Positions 1 through 10,485 of a stretch of DNA of 64,000 nt are shown piece by piece. The DNA comes from Thalassolituus maritimus (lineage in GTDB: Bacteria; Pseudomonadota; Gammaproteobacteria; Pseudomonadales; Oceanobacteraceae): positions 248,001 through 312,000 of the forward strand of contig CAJWBH010000001.1 of NCBI GenBank assembly GCA_913019975.1, read 5' to 3'. The translations under genes and the position numbers were made by a program. The notes beneath the pieces are model-generated. The model was not told the origin of the DNA. It worked only from the letters and a program-made list of their open reading frames with translations, and ran no database searches. Every line of letters starts with the position of its first letter. Within the stretch, counting starts at the first letter, position 1.

Positions 1-1126
1 GCAGACGCTGTAGAGGTTGATCCAGTCGCGAATCGACGGTGAGATCAGGAAGAGGCTGAGTTTCGAATGCCACGGCGCCCGCGCGTTCCGGAAGCTCTTT
101 ATCGTGCAATTGAACACGAGGGTAGTTGTTCAGCGCGCTGAATAACTCGTCGTGCGCCAGAAATAGCTGCGCAGGTGGCACGATAGGGCGCTGAATATCG
201 TAGCGACGACTTTCATAGCGGGCCTCAACATCGTCACGGAAATGTTTGGCAGCGTCTTCGATTCCCGCATCATGGATGACCAGCGTATTGGCTGGCAGGT
301 GTTCAAACAGGTTGCCGAGATCATCACTGAAGAACAGTGGCAGATAGTATTCAACACCCGCCGGAGCAATGCCCTGAGCAACATCGGTATACACACTACA
401 GGCTTTCGGGTCCTGTTCGAAGAAGTCGAACCAGCGGGCCTTAAAGGTGCGGATGGCCGTGGTATCTAACGGGAACTCACGCGCTGGTAAAATCCTGACC
501 CGCTCAATTTTATCCAGCGTGCGCTGGTTGTCTGGGTCGAAGGTACGTAGTGATTCAATTTCGTCGTCGAACAGCTCTATGCGGAACGGCAGTGGCTGCC
601 CCATAGGGAATATGTCGATGATCGAGCCGCGTACCGCGTATTCACCGTGTTCGTACACGGTATCAACACAATGATAACCGGCGTTCTCAAGTTGACGTCG
701 GGTGTTGTCGACATCAAAAGTACTGCCGATATCCAGAACGAAAGTCTGGCCCTGATAGAAACTTGCAGGTGGAAGTCGCTGCTGCAGGGTTGAAACCGGA
801 ATGATCAACACGCCCTTGCGGACATCATGCAGCTGACTCAGAGTCGCAATACGCTGGGAAATGATGTCCTGGTGGGGCGAGAAAATGTCGTACGCCAGAA
901 TCTCCCAGTCCGGGAAGTGCATGACCTCAAGATCAGGCGCGAAGTAGCGGATCTCTTCTTCGAGGCGCAGCGCCGAGCTGGTATCCGTGGTGACAACCAA
1001 TGTCAGCCCCGCGTGTTCAGTCGCAGCACTGGCGAGTGCCATGGCCTGGGTAGAACCCGTCAGCTGGCCCCAGAAACGGCGTTCACCTGCACGTTGGGGG
1101 AGTTCAGGGTGTAAAGGGCTGGACAT
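1..1126 (-). CDS. mfd: Transcription-repair coupling factor Mfd, N-terminal part (runs off the window)
   Basis: Mfd is an ATP-dependent translocase that removes stalled RNA polymerase at DNA lesions and recruits UvrA. Only about 375 N-terminal residues are inside the window; the RNAP-interaction and translocase domains lie beyond base 1. The visible part matches the UvrB-homology module: ERRFWGQLTGS near the start, then HFPDWEILAYDIFSPHQDIIS, then VRGSIIDIFPMGQ and PFRIELFDDEIESLR, all typical Mfd/UvrB signatures. The start is the ATG at 1124-1126, chosen because AGGAGCG sits about six bases upstream. It is divergent from the gap gene, sharing a 186-base intergenic region. No disruption is seen in the visible part. 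Confidence 0.93.
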   Translation of the reverse strand, partial: MSSPLHPELPQRAGERRFWGQLTGSTQAMALASAATEHAGLTLVVTTDTSSALRLEEEIRYFAPDLEVMHFPDWEILAYDIFSPHQDIISQRIATLSQLHDVRKGVLIIPVSTLQQRLPPASFYQGQTFVLDIGSTFDVDNTRRQLENAGYHCVDTVYEHGEYAVRGSIIDIFPMGQPLPFRIELFDDEIESLRTFDPDNQRTLDKIERVRILPAREFPLDTTAIRTFKARWFDFFEQDPKACSVYTDVAQGIAPAGVEYYLPLFFSDDLGNLFEHLPANTLVIHDAGIEDAAKHFRDDVEARYESRRYDIQRPIVPPAQLFLAHDELFSALNNYPRVQLHDKELPERAGAVAFETQPLPDLTVDSRLDQPLQRL

Positions 1127-1312
1127 TCGCGCTCCTGAGCGGTGTGTTCGATGCAAATAAGGTCGGCTAGTTTACCCAAAGCACCGGGCACTGTTAACCG
1201 AATGAAATCGCGCCGGCACGGCGCCTGCGAAAGATTTGTCGGCAGCCTCGAAAATCGGCATAATACCGCCCCGATTTTTCCTCTTAAATTAACTTCTTTG
1301 TAAGGTGACCCC

Positions 1313-2758
1313 GTGAGCAAAGACCAGCGCGACGCCTGTTTACAGGACTGGATGGACCGTGAAGCCATCGCCGAGTCAATGATTCCTCTGATTGGTACCC
1401 TGTACCGCCAGAAAAGCATCGTTTCTTCTATCTACGGCCGTCCGGTCATTAATCGCTCAGTCATTGAGCTCCTGAAAGCGCACCGTTTTGTCCGTCACAT
1501 GGAAAACGAAGAACTGTCAGTTCAGGATACCTATCCTCTGCTGCAGGCTCTGACCGAGATGGACGTTGCTCAGGCGCACATCGATCTGGGTAAGCTGGCG
1601 GTTAAATATCGCACCGAAGGTAACGGCAAAGACGTTAAAGAATTCCTGGCTGAAGAATTGGCTAGCCTGAACGGCGAAGCGGGTGACAGCGAAAACCGTG
1701 ACGTTGTTCTGTACGGTTTCGGTCGTATCGGTCGTCTGCTGGCTCGTATCCTGATCGAGAAAGAAGGTGGCGGTAACGGCCTGCGTCTGCGCGCGATCGT
1801 TGTTCGTCGTGGTAAAGGTGATGACCTGGTTAAGCGTGCATCACTGCTGCGTCGTGACTCTGTACACGGTACTTTCCGTGGTTCTATCAGCATCGACCAC
1901 GAAAACGAAGCCATCATCGCGAACGGCACTTACATCAAAATCATCTACGCCAACAACCCGGCTGAGATTGATTACACCGAATTCGGTATCGAGAACGCTC
2001 TGGTTATCGATAACACTGGTGTATGGCGTGACGAAGCTGGCCTTGCTCAGCACCTTGAAGCAAAAGGCACCGCGCGCGTACTGCTGACTGCTCCAGGCAA
2101 AGGCGACCTGAAAAACATCGTTTACGGTATCAACAACAAAGACATCGATGCATCTGACAAGATCCTGTCTGCAGCATCATGTACTACCAATGCGATTACG
2201 CCAGTACTGAAAGTGATGAACGACCAGTACGGTATCGAGAACGGTCACGTTGAAACTGTTCACTCCTACACCAACGACCAGAACCTGATCGACAACTACC
2301 ACAAAGGTGACCGTCGTGGCCGTTCTGCTCCGCTGAACATGGTAATCACTGAAACAGGCGCAGCAAGCGCAGTAGCGAAAGCACTGCCAGAACTGAAAGG
2401 TCTGCTGAGCGGTAACGCGATCCGTGTACCAACGCCAAACGTTTCTATGGCGATCCTGTCTCTGAACCTGAAGAAAGAAACCAGCGCTGAAGAAGTTAAC
2501 GACTTCCTGCGTGATCAGGCGCTGCACTCATCTGTGCAGAAGCAGATCGACTGGGTTAACTCTCCAGAGGTTGTATCAACTGACTTCGTTGGCAACAGCC
2601 ACGCAGGTATCGTTGATGCCAAAGCGACTATTGTTAACGGCAATCGTGTAAACCTCTACGTTTGGTACGATAACGAGTACGGCTACAGCCGTCAGGTGGT
2701 TCGCATCGCGCAGCAGGTATGCGGCGTTGAGTACCCGACTTACCCGTCTCGCGGTTAA
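1313..2758 (+). CDS. gap: Glyceraldehyde-3-phosphate dehydrogenase, long form with N-terminal extension
   Basis: NAD(P)-dependent GAPDH of glycolysis/gluconeogenesis in the cytoplasm. At 481 residues it is far longer than the usual ~335; about 125 extra residues precede the Rossmann motif YGFGRIGRLLAR. The catalytic cysteine lies in SAASCTTNAITP and the C-terminal WYDNEYGYS motif is intact. The long form is known in Pseudomonas and marine gammaproteobacteria. The start is GTG, with TAAGGTGA about six bases upstream; no better ATG exists in frame. It is a single-gene unit: divergent from mfd and closed by a hairpin terminator. What the N-terminal extension does cannot be read from the sequence. 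Confidence 0.93.
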   Translation: MSKDQRDACLQDWMDREAIAESMIPLIGTLYRQKSIVSSIYGRPVINRSVIELLKAHRFVRHMENEELSVQDTYPLLQALTEMDVAQAHIDLGKLAVKYRTEGNGKDVKEFLAEELASLNGEAGDSENRDVVLYGFGRIGRLLARILIEKEGGGNGLRLRAIVVRRGKGDDLVKRASLLRRDSVHGTFRGSISIDHENEAIIANGTYIKIIYANNPAEIDYTEFGIENALVIDNTGVWRDEAGLAQHLEAKGTARVLLTAPGKGDLKNIVYGINNKDIDASDKILSAASCTTNAITPVLKVMNDQYGIENGHVETVHSYTNDQNLIDNYHKGDRRGRSAPLNMVITETGAASAVAKALPELKGLLSGNAIRVPTPNVSMAILSLNLKKETSAEEVNDFLRDQALHSSVQKQIDWVNSPEVVSTDFVGNSHAGIVDAKATIVNGNRVNLYVWYDNEYGYSRQVVRIAQQVCGVEYPTYPSRG

Positions 2759-2770
2759 GCCGGAAAAGAA

Positions 2771-2804
2771 AAAAGCCGTTGTCGTCTGACAGCGGCTTTT
2801 TTTT
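2771..2804 (+). terminator. Rho-independent terminator after gap
   Basis: An AAAAGCCG-type arm pairs with CGGCTTTT across a short TGTC/GACA stem extension, followed by a run of eight T. It lies 12 bases after the gap stop codon. The remaining ~240 bases up to nqrA hold no gene that I can see and must include the nqr promoter. Confidence 0.9.
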
Positions 2805-3047
2805 GTCTAGAATTTATACAAAACCAGTACGGGCGTGGCTGGCATTATCCATTAGTGTGAGATTGACCGTAACGTCAGTGGATAAAAGTCAGTTGCGTCA
2901 TTATACTTAGCGCGATTTTTTACTTGGGAAATGGGTAGTCTCCGCACAGGTCCGTGCGTGAATCTACGCTTTGTGGTACCCGATACCTCAAAGTGTATTT
3001 CTGTACGCCTGAGGAAGACAGAATCCAAACGTGATTAGGCGAGGCAT

Positions 3048-4382
3048 ATGATCAACATTAAAAAAGGTCTCGACTTACCAATCACCGGTAGCCCTGAACA
3101 GAAAATTTCGGACGGTCCTAAGGTTACTCAGGTAGCCGTAGTCGGTCCGGACTTCGTTGGTATGAAGCCAACGATGGCTGTTCAGGAAGGTGATCGAGTC
3201 AAGAAAGGCCAGGTGGTATTTACTGACAAGAAGACCGATGGCGTTCAGTACGTCGCCCCGGCCTCTGGTGTGGTAAAAGCCATCAACCGCGGCGAACGCC
3301 GTGTACTCCTCTCCGTCGTTATAGAGATTGATGGCAACGACGAAGAAACCTTCGACAGTTATCCAGCTGACAAGCTTGCTACTCTGAGTGCAGGCGACAT
3401 CGAGAAGAATCTGGTGGCATCGGGTCTGTGGACCACGTTGCGTACCCGTCCTTTCTCTAAGGTGCCAGAACTGGGTAGCCGCCCAGAGGCCATCTTTATC
3501 AATGCGATGGATACGAATCCTCTGGCCGCTGATCCTCAGGTTGTGATCAGTGCCGATGCCGAAGCCTACAAGCAAGGTGTTACGATCATCAGTCGCCTCA
3601 CTGATGGTAAAACCTACGTGTGTAAAGCACCGGGCGCGTCTGTACCAAGCGCGGGTGTTGAGCAGGCTGAAGAATTTGGTGGTCCGCACCCAGCGGGCCT
3701 GACGGGTACGCATGTTCATTTTCTGCATCCAGTGAGTGAAAGCCGTACCGTCTGGAGCATTGGTTACCAGGACGTGATTGCGATCGGTAAGTTGTTTACT
3801 ACGGGTAAGCTGAATACGGATTGCGTTATTGCGTTGGCTGGCCCTCAGGTGAAGAACCCGCGTCTGGTTCGCACTCAGGTTGGTGCTTCTCTTGCCGAGC
3901 TGACTAAGGGTGAGCTGAAAGACGGCGAGAACCGTATTATTTCTGGTTCTGTATTCGGTGGCCGCAACGCTGCCGGTGATCTTGCCTTCCTTGGTCGTTA
4001 CCACACCCAGGTATCCGTGCTGGAAGAGGGCCGTGAGCGTCCGATGCTGCACTATCTGCGTCCAGGTTTTGATCGCTTCTCTGCGATGCCGATCTACGTT
4101 ACCAAGCTGATGAAGAAGATGTTCGACTTCACCACGACCACGAATGGCTCTGAGCGGGCTATGGTGCCGATCGGTACGTACGAACGCATTATGCCACTTG
4201 ATGTTCTGCCAACTCAGCTGCTGCGCGCGCTGATCGTTGAGGACATGGAAAGTGCCATTGCTCTGGGGGCACTGGAGCTGGATGAAGAGGACCTCGCACT
4301 GTGCAGTTTCGTCTGCCCAGGTAAGTACGAATACGGTCCAATTCTGCGTAAGAACCTCACCAGAATTGAAGCGGAGGGTTAA
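3048..4382 (+). CDS. nqrA: Na+-translocating NADH:quinone reductase subunit A
   Basis: Peripheral cytoplasmic-side subunit of the six-subunit Na+-NQR complex that oxidises NADH, reduces ubiquinone and pumps Na+. 444 residues, the usual length. It begins [14 protein letters not shown] and contains [19 protein letters not shown], both NqrA hallmarks. The ATG is preceded by GGCGAGG at a suitable distance. It is the first gene of a tight operon: nqrB starts two bases after its stop, showing translational coupling. The operon order nqrABCDEF is the one seen in Vibrio and Pseudomonas. Confidence 0.97.
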   Translation: MINIKKGLDLPITGSPEQKISDGPKVTQVAVVGPDFVGMKPTMAVQEGDRVKKGQVVFTDKKTDGVQYVAPASGVVKAINRGERRVLLSVVIEIDGNDEETFDSYPADKLATLSAGDIEKNLVASGLWTTLRTRPFSKVPELGSRPEAIFINAMDTNPLAADPQVVISADAEAYKQGVTIISRLTDGKTYVCKAPGASVPSAGVEQAEEFGGPHPAGLTGTHVHFLHPVSESRTVWSIGYQDVIAIGKLFTTGKLNTDCVIALAGPQVKNPRLVRTQVGASLAELTKGELKDGENRIISGSVFGGRNAAGDLAFLGRYHTQVSVLEEGRERPMLHYLRPGFDRFSAMPIYVTKLMKKMFDFTTTTNGSERAMVPIGTYERIMPLDVLPTQLLRALIVEDMESAIALGALELDEEDLALCSFVCPGKYEYGPILRKNLTRIEAEG

Positions 4383-4384
4383 TT

Positions 4385-5596
4385 ATGGGCCTGCGTAGTA
4401 TGCTCGACAGCCTCGAGCCTCACTTTTTGAAAGGTGGCAAGCTTGAGAAGATGTATCCGCTTTATGAGGCAATTGATACAGGTCTGTATTCGCCTCCAAG
4501 CGTGACCAATAACACTGCTCATGTGCGTGATGGTATCGACCTTAAGCGCATCATGATTACCGTTTGGGTATGTACCTTCCCGGCGATGTTCTTCGGTATG
4601 TACAACATTGGCCTGCAGGCGAACGACGCCATCGCAGCCGGTGCTGGAACGCCGCTTGAAGGCTGGCGTGAAATGCTCATCGCTATGCTTGGCGGTGGAG
4701 CACATGACGCTTCCAGCCTCTGGGATAATATGGTCTTTGGTGCGGCTTACTTCCTGCCGGTTTATGCCGTTACCTTTATCGTAGGTGGCTTCTGGGAAGT
4801 CCTGTTCGCGACTATCCGCAAACACGAAGTGAACGAAGGCTTCTTCGTAACCTCGGTGCTGTTTGCTCTGACCTTACCGCCAACGATCCCGCTTTGGCAG
4901 GTTGCTCTGGGTATTTCCTTCGGTGTTGTGATCGGTAAAGAGATCTTCGGTGGTACAGGTAAAAACTTCCTGAACCCAGCACTGACGGGTCGTGCTTTCC
5001 TGTTCTTCGCATACCCGGCTCAGATGTCAGGTAACGCAGTATGGACTGCAGCCGATGGCTACACAGGTGCAACTGCACTGGGTCTGGCGGCTGAGGGCGG
5101 CGTTCAGAACGTTGTTGAATCTGGTATCACCTGGATGGACGCGTTCCTTGGTTTCGTACCGGGCTCCATGGGTGAAGTAAGCACACTGGCCATTATGATC
5201 GGTGGTGCAGTACTGCTGGTGATGAACATTGCTGCATGGCGTATCGTCGCCGGTGTGATGATCGGTATGGTGGCAATGACGCTGCTGCTGAATGCCGTTG
5301 GTTCTGATACCAACCCACTGTTTGCTATGCCTTGGTACTGGCATCTGGTTGTTGGTGGTTTCGCGTTTGGTATGTTCTTTATGGCAACCGACCCAGTATC
5401 TGCCTCAATGACCAACAAAGGTAAGTGGTTCTTCGGTGCACTGATCGGTGTGATGGTAGTGATGATCCGTGTGATCAACCCAGCCTACCCAGAGGGCATG
5501 ATGCTGGCGATTCTGTTCGCTAACCTGTTCTCACCACTGATTGACCATTTTGTGGTTCAGGCAAACGTTAAACGGAGGGTGGCACGTGTCAGCTAA
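4385..5596 (+). CDS. nqrB: Na+-NQR subunit B (membrane, covalent FMN)
   Basis: Integral membrane subunit of Na+-NQR; carries a covalently bound FMN and part of the Na+ pathway. 403 residues with about ten hydrophobic segments (for example [18 protein letters not shown] and [16 protein letters not shown]). The phosphoester-FMN attachment motif is visible as DGYTGATAL, in which the threonine of TGAT is the acceptor by homology with Vibrio. [20 protein letters not shown] is a further family signature. It overlaps the nqrC start by 11 bases. The flavin transferase ApbE needed for FMN attachment is not encoded in this window. Confidence 0.97.
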   Translation: MGLRSMLDSLEPHFLKGGKLEKMYPLYEAIDTGLYSPPSVTNNTAHVRDGIDLKRIMITVWVCTFPAMFFGMYNIGLQANDAIAAGAGTPLEGWREMLIAMLGGGAHDASSLWDNMVFGAAYFLPVYAVTFIVGGFWEVLFATIRKHEVNEGFFVTSVLFALTLPPTIPLWQVALGISFGVVIGKEIFGGTGKNFLNPALTGRAFLFFAYPAQMSGNAVWTAADGYTGATALGLAAEGGVQNVVESGITWMDAFLGFVPGSMGEVSTLAIMIGGAVLLVMNIAAWRIVAGVMIGMVAMTLLLNAVGSDTNPLFAMPWYWHLVVGGFAFGMFFMATDPVSASMTNKGKWFFGALIGVMVVMIRVINPAYPEGMMLAILFANLFSPLIDHFVVQANVKRRVARVS

Positions 5597-6383
5597 TAAC
5601 GACAGCATCCAGAAGACACTCATCGTTGCAGTTCTGCTGTGTCTGGTGTGTGCAATCATTGTTGCAGGTGCGGCGGTTTCACTGAAACCTCTGCAGGTTG
5701 CGAACAAAGTTGAAGACAAAAAGAAAAACGTTCTGGCAGCTGCAGGTATGTTGCAGCCAGGCGTGAGCGTTGAAGAGCAGTTCAAGAAAATCACGACCCG
5801 TATCGTGAATCTTGAAGAAGGTCGTTTTGCGACGGAAGCCGAGCTGGCTGAAATCAAGGCCGCCGGTCTTGATCCGCAGAAGTACGATCAGCGTAAAGCC
5901 TCTAAAACGCCTGAATTGTCCAAGCCTCTGTCTGGTGATGAAGATCCGGCCAGCATTAAGCGCATGGAAAAGTACGCTGAAATCTACATGATCGAAAACA
6001 ACGGTGAAATCGAGAAGATCATTCTTCCGATTCACGGCTACGGTCTGTGGTCGACGCTGTACGGCTTTATCGCACTGAAAGGCGACATGGATACCATCGT
6101 TGGTCTGGGTTTCTACTCTCACGCAGAAACACCAGGACTGGGTGGTGAAGTCGACAACCCATCGTGGAAAGCGATCTGGGAAGGTAAAGAGGTTTACGAC
6201 GACAGCGGCGACGTTGCTATCAAAGTTGTGAAGGGGCCTGCGGAGCCGGGTAACCCATATCAGGTCGATGGACTCTCTGGTGCTACTCTGACAAGCCGTG
6301 GTGTAAGCAGCCTCGTGCGTTTCTGGGTAGGCGACCGTGCTTTCGGCAGTCTGCTAACCAAACTGAAAGAACAGGGAGCCTGA
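5586..6383 (+). CDS. nqrC: Na+-NQR subunit C (covalent FMN)
   Basis: Subunit with a single N-terminal membrane helix ([19 protein letters not shown]) and a periplasmic FMN domain. The acceptor threonine lies in [10 protein letters not shown], about residue 234 of 265. I place the start at the GTG 5586-5588 because the product then begins [11 protein letters not shown], like the Vibrio protein (NNDSIKKT), and AAACGGAGG lies just upstream. A more upstream in-frame ATG at 5541 would add 15 residues wholly inside nqrB and has no support. One base separates its stop from the nqrD start. Confidence 0.95.
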   Translation: MSANNDSIQKTLIVAVLLCLVCAIIVAGAAVSLKPLQVANKVEDKKKNVLAAAGMLQPGVSVEEQFKKITTRIVNLEEGRFATEAELAEIKAAGLDPQKYDQRKASKTPELSKPLSGDEDPASIKRMEKYAEIYMIENNGEIEKIILPIHGYGLWSTLYGFIALKGDMDTIVGLGFYSHAETPGLGGEVDNPSWKAIWEGKEVYDDSGDVAIKVVKGPAEPGNPYQVDGLSGATLTSRGVSSLVRFWVGDRAFGSLLTKLKEQGA

Positions 6384-6384
6384 G

Positions 6385-7047
6385 ATGTCACAGATTAAAA
6401 CTGTTCTGACTGAACCGCTCTTCAGTAAGAACCCGATTGCCGTACAGATCCTTGGTATCTGTTCTGCACTGGCGGTAACCACAAGTCTGCAGGTGACACT
6501 GGTAATGTGTCTGGCACTGACTTCGGTAACGGCGTTGTCTAACACAGGTATCGCACTGATCCGGAATCACATTCCGAACAACATCCGTATTATCGTACAG
6601 ATGACCATCATTGCCTCGCTGGTAATCGTGGTAGACCAGGTACTGAAAGCCTTCGCTTATGAAATCAGTAAGCAGCTGTCGGTATTCGTTGGTCTGATCA
6701 TCACCAACTGTATCGTAATGGGTCGCGCAGAAGCCTTCGCTATGAAAAATGGCCCGGTTCTGAGCTTCTTCGACGGTATTGGTAACGGCCTTGGTTACTC
6801 GGTGGTACTGATCACGGTTGCGGTGATTCGTGAACTCTTTGGTGCGGGTAAGCTGCTGGGCTTCGAGATTCTGCCTCTGGTCACCGACGGTGGCTGGTAT
6901 CAGTCTAACGGTCTGCTGCTGCTGCCACCTTCAGCCTTCTTCATCATCGGTGGTTTCATCTGGGTACTGCGTACCTGGAAGAAAGATCAGGTGGAAGAGT
7001 CTGAATTTAAAATTCTGCCAAACACTGAACACAGCGGAGGTCACTGA
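6385..7047 (+). CDS. nqrD: Na+-NQR subunit D (membrane)
   Basis: Small polytopic subunit of Na+-NQR, 220 residues, about six membrane helices. Together with NqrE it forms the pseudo-symmetric core holding the intramembrane iron centre. Family motifs seen include [19 protein letters not shown] (with the conserved cysteine) and [10 protein letters not shown]. The ATG has GGGAGCC just upstream, and its TGA overlaps the nqrE ATG as TGATG. Confidence 0.97.
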   Translation: MSQIKTVLTEPLFSKNPIAVQILGICSALAVTTSLQVTLVMCLALTSVTALSNTGIALIRNHIPNNIRIIVQMTIIASLVIVVDQVLKAFAYEISKQLSVFVGLIITNCIVMGRAEAFAMKNGPVLSFFDGIGNGLGYSVVLITVAVIRELFGAGKLLGFEILPLVTDGGWYQSNGLLLLPPSAFFIIGGFIWVLRTWKKDQVEESEFKILPNTEHSGGH

Positions 7048-7661
7048 TGGAACACTATATCAGCCTGCTGGTTAAGGCAGTCTTTGTTGAAAATATGGCG
7101 CTGGCCTTCTTCCTGGGGATGTGTACCTTCCTCGCGATCTCGAAGAAGATTCAGACGTCTCTCGGTCTCGGTATCGCGGTTGTTGTTGTACTCGCGATTA
7201 CCGTGCCGGTTAACAACCTGATCTATACCTACCTTCTGAAAGAAGGTGCGCTGGCGTGGGCCGGTGAAGAGTTTGCTCAGGTCGACCTCAGCTTCCTGGG
7301 TCTGCTGACCTACATCGGCGTTATCGCGGCGATGGTTCAGATCCTTGAGATGGTGCTCGATAAGTACTTCCCATCACTGTACAACGCGCTGGGTGTATTC
7401 CTGCCGTTGATTACGGTGAACTGTGCGATTCTCGGTGCATCACTCTTCATGGTTGAGCGTGACTACAGCTTTGGTGAATCAACGGTCTACGGTGTGGGCG
7501 CAGGTGTCGGTTGGGCACTGGCGATTACTGCACTGGCAGGTATCCGTGAGAAGCTGAAGTACAGCGACGTACCGGCAGGCCTTGAAGGTCTGGGTATTAC
7601 CTTTATGACGGTTGGCCTGATGTCTCTTGGCTTCATGTCATTCTCTGGCGTATCACTGTAA
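7047..7661 (+). CDS. nqrE: Na+-NQR subunit E (membrane)
   Basis: Polytopic partner of NqrD, 204 residues. Signature stretches are [21 protein letters not shown] near the N-terminus and [14 protein letters not shown] with the conserved Cys. The start overlaps the nqrD stop by one base (TGATG), with GGAGG upstream within nqrD. Six hydrophobic segments are visible. Directly followed by nqrF. Confidence 0.97.
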   Translation: MEHYISLLVKAVFVENMALAFFLGMCTFLAISKKIQTSLGLGIAVVVVLAITVPVNNLIYTYLLKEGALAWAGEEFAQVDLSFLGLLTYIGVIAAMVQILEMVLDKYFPSLYNALGVFLPLITVNCAILGASLFMVERDYSFGESTVYGVGAGVGWALAITALAGIREKLKYSDVPAGLEGLGITFMTVGLMSLGFMSFSGVSL

Positions 7662-7671
7662 GGAGTCGGTT

Positions 7672-8895
7672 GTGGATATAGAAATCATACTCGGCGTTGT
7701 GATGTTCACCGTGATTGTACTGTCACTGGTGTTCATCATCCTGGGTGCTCGCAGCAAGCTGGTTAACTCCGGTAAGGTAAAAATCCTGGTGAACGGTGAG
7801 CGTACCGTTGAAACAGAAGCCGGTGGCAAGCTGCTGAACACACTGGCAGCCAATAATATCTTCCTGTCATCAGCCTGTGGCGGTGGCGGTACCTGTGCGC
7901 AGTGTAAGTGCATCGTGAAATCTGGTGGTGGTGAAATGCTGCCTACAGAAGCGTCGCACTTCACTAAGGGTGAAGCCCGTGAAGGCTGGCGTCTGTCTTG
8001 TCAGGCACCGGTTAAGCAGGATATGGAAGTGGAAGTTCCTGAAGAGGTCTTCGGTGTTAAGAAGTGGGAAACCACGGTTGTATCTAACCCGAACGTTGCG
8101 ACCTTTATTAAGGAGCTGACGCTTGAACTGCCTGAGGGGGAGAACGTTGACTTCCGTGCCGGCGGTTACGTTCAGCTTGAGTGTCCTCCGTACGAGATTA
8201 ACTTCTCTGACTTCGACATCGAAGAAGAGTACCGCGGTGACTGGGAGCGTTTCGGCTTCTTCGATCTGAAAGCGGTCAACAAAGAAGACACCATCCGTGC
8301 TTACTCGATGGCGAACTATCCGGAAGAGAAGGGCGTTGTTAAGTTCAACATCCGTATTGCTACGCCGCCTCCGGGCAGCAAAGGCATTAACCCGGGCATC
8401 ATGTCGTCTTACGTCTTCAACCTGAAGCCAGGCGACAAAGTGACGGTATACGGTCCATTCGGTGAATTCTTCGCGAAAGATACTGACGCTGAAATGGTGT
8501 TCGTGGGCGGTGGTGCTGGTATGGCGCCAATGCGTTCACACATCTTCGATCAGCTGAAGCGTCTGAACTCTAAGCGTAAGATCAGCTTCTGGTACGGTGC
8601 ACGCTCGCTGCGTGAACTCTTCTATCAGGATGAATACGATCAGCTTGCCGAAGAGAACGACAACTTCGAATGGCACGTTGCTATGTCTGACCCTCAGCCA
8701 GAAGATAACTGGGAAGGTCTGACCGGCTTCATCCATAACGTACTGTATGAAGAGTACCTGAAGGATCACCCGGCACCGGAAGATTGCGAGTTCTACATGT
8801 GTGGGCCGCCAATCATGAACCAGTCGGTGATCAGCATGCTGGAAAACATGGGTGTTGAACCCGAGAACATCATGCTTGATGACTTCGGTGGCTGA
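7672..8895 (+). CDS. nqrF: Na+-NQR subunit F (NADH dehydrogenase, 2Fe-2S and FAD)
   Basis: Electron-entry subunit: accepts hydride from NADH on FAD and passes electrons to a 2Fe-2S centre. Domains in order: one N-terminal membrane helix ([20 protein letters not shown]), ferredoxin domain with [14 protein letters not shown] and a fourth Cys in RLSCQ, FAD-binding [11 protein letters not shown], and NADH-binding [13 protein letters not shown] with a C-terminal CGPPIMN. About 407 residues. The start is the GTG 7672-7674 because AGGAG overlaps the nqrE stop seven bases upstream; upstream codons in frame lie inside nqrE. A terminator follows and no apbE or nqrM homologue follows, unlike many nqr loci. 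Confidence 0.96.
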   Translation: MDIEIILGVVMFTVIVLSLVFIILGARSKLVNSGKVKILVNGERTVETEAGGKLLNTLAANNIFLSSACGGGGTCAQCKCIVKSGGGEMLPTEASHFTKGEAREGWRLSCQAPVKQDMEVEVPEEVFGVKKWETTVVSNPNVATFIKELTLELPEGENVDFRAGGYVQLECPPYEINFSDFDIEEEYRGDWERFGFFDLKAVNKEDTIRAYSMANYPEEKGVVKFNIRIATPPPGSKGINPGIMSSYVFNLKPGDKVTVYGPFGEFFAKDTDAEMVFVGGGAGMAPMRSHIFDQLKRLNSKRKISFWYGARSLRELFYQDEYDQLAEENDNFEWHVAMSDPQPEDNWEGLTGFIHNVLYEEYLKDHPAPEDCEFYMCGPPIMNQSVISMLENMGVEPENIMLDDFGG

Positions 8896-8915
8896 TTACC
8901 AGTTGCCGTAAAGAG

Positions 8916-8940
8916 AACCGCGCTTCGGCGCGGTTTTTTT
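8916..8940 (+). terminator. Rho-independent terminator closing the nqr operon
   Basis: AACCGCGC, a TTCG tetraloop and GCGCGGTT, followed by a T run. It sits about 20 bases after the nqrF stop. The following ~220 bases up to the desaturase show no gene. Confidence 0.92.
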
Positions 8941-9166
8941 ATGTCCGCAAATGGCACTGTTGTTGTGCATTCGGGCCTTGAACTGTTGATTAAATGGAAA
9001 GAGTTATTTGAACTGGGCCAATCTGACGCCATATTTACACTAAACAATGACTTAACACCGGATTCAGGACATCCATAACTGACTAATTCCGGTATCATGT
9101 CGCAACAGTGTAATGCTCCATCGCTACACTGCGTAGAGTAACTGACGTAAACCAACTGAGTTGTCT

Positions 9167-10312
9167 ATGAGTAAATCAGTACAGAAAGAAAAAGCCCCCA
9201 TTAACTGGACGGCGACCATCATGTTCATCGTGACGACAGGCGTTGCCGTCACACTCGTACCTTGGTACGGCATGACCTATGGCTACGAAACTTCAACCTG
9301 GGTCTCCTACCTGGTGCTGACCTGGATTACCGGCATGGCGATTACTGGCGGTTACCACCGTCTTTGGTCTCATAATGCTTATGATGCCCACCCGATTCTG
9401 CGTGTCTGGTATGCGCTGTGGGGTGCGGCAGCGCTCGAGAACACCATCCTCGACTGGTGTTCTGGCCACCGTGTACACCACCGTCACTGTGACGACGTGG
9501 ATAAAGACCCGTACTCTGCGAAGCGCGGTTTGTGGTTCTCTCACATGGGTTGGATGATTCGCGAATACCCAAGTGGTCGCGTAGATTTCGCCAACGTGAA
9601 GAATCTGATGAAAGACCCAATCGTTATGTGGCAGTACAAGTACTATGTGCCTATCGTGTTTGCGATGAACATTGGTGTACCGCTGGCACTGGGCCTGATC
9701 TTCGGTGATGTATGGGGCATGCTGCTTCTGGCGGGCTTCCTGCGCATCGTGACGACTCACCACGTAACCTTTTTCATCAACTCGATTGCTCACAAGTGGG
9801 GCTCTCAGCCGTACACGGATGAAAACACAGCGCGTGACAATGCATTCTTCGCATTCCTGACGCATGGTGAGGGTTATCACAACTATCACCACATCTTCCA
9901 GACTGACTACCGTAACGGTATCCGCTGGTTCCACTGGGACCCAACCAAGTGGTTCATTAAAGGTTGCTCATACGTGGGTCTGACCAGCAATCTGCGCACG
10001 GTTCCGGATTTTAAAATCCGTCGTGCCATGGTGAAGATGCAATTTAAACGCGCTCAGGAGAAGCTTGCGAAAGCTGAAAATTCTGAGAAGTGGACTGAAC
10101 TGCTCGAGAAAGAATACGAGAAGTACCACGCCATGCTGAATGAATGGGCAGAAGCACAGAGCGAAAAACTCGATGAGACGCGCAAGCAGCTCAAAGAGAA
10201 GTGGGAAAAGAACGCGATTCGTCAGCAGTACCACGAACTCGAAGAGCAACTGCACGAACAGAGCCAGCGTATTAAGTCTCTGATGGCTGAATATAAGGCA
10301 TCTGTCGCTTGA
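9167..10312 (+). CDS. Acyl-CoA/acyl-lipid delta-9-type fatty acid desaturase with charged C-terminal helix
   Basis: Membrane di-iron desaturase that introduces a double bond into saturated acyl chains. The three histidine boxes are present in order: HRLWSH (~res 64), HRVHHRH (~104) and HGEGYHNYHH (~245), the SCD/DesC pattern. Hydrophobic pairs flank the boxes. After about residue 300 there is an unusual tail of roughly 80 residues rich in Glu, Lys and Gln, predicted long helix or coiled coil, not needed for catalysis in the family. I choose the ATG at 9167; a TTG two codons earlier is in frame but less likely. A terminator follows, so it is a single-gene unit. Confidence 0.9.
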   Translation: MSKSVQKEKAPINWTATIMFIVTTGVAVTLVPWYGMTYGYETSTWVSYLVLTWITGMAITGGYHRLWSHNAYDAHPILRVWYALWGAAALENTILDWCSGHRVHHRHCDDVDKDPYSAKRGLWFSHMGWMIREYPSGRVDFANVKNLMKDPIVMWQYKYYVPIVFAMNIGVPLALGLIFGDVWGMLLLAGFLRIVTTHHVTFFINSIAHKWGSQPYTDENTARDNAFFAFLTHGEGYHNYHHIFQTDYRNGIRWFHWDPTKWFIKGCSYVGLTSNLRTVPDFKIRRAMVKMQFKRAQEKLAKAENSEKWTELLEKEYEKYHAMLNEWAEAQSEKLDETRKQLKEKWEKNAIRQQYHELEEQLHEQSQRIKSLMAEYKASVA

Positions 10313-10337
10313 TACAGATCAGATTCTGAGTAAGTAA

Positions 10338-10364
10338 AAAACCGCGCCTCGGCGCGGTTTTTTT
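10338..10364 (+). terminator. Rho-independent terminator after the desaturase
   Basis: AAACCGCGCC pairs with GGCGCGGTTT across a two-base TC loop and is followed by seven T. Located about 25 bases after the desaturase stop. Confidence 0.9.
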
Positions 10365-10485
10365 ATTGCCGTTAAATTGTACCTGAATACAGGTTTCTGT
10401 ATTTCGCTTGCAAAGTATCAGTAGGGAAGACGTGCGATTCCAGAATCGTTAGACTTGCGTCTATCAAATTGTGGAAGGGCTGATC

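Noticed and set aside
3075-4052. 325-codon open frame on the minus strand
   Set aside because: It lies entirely antisense to nqrA, and its composition is that of a reversed coding strand with no domain or start context.
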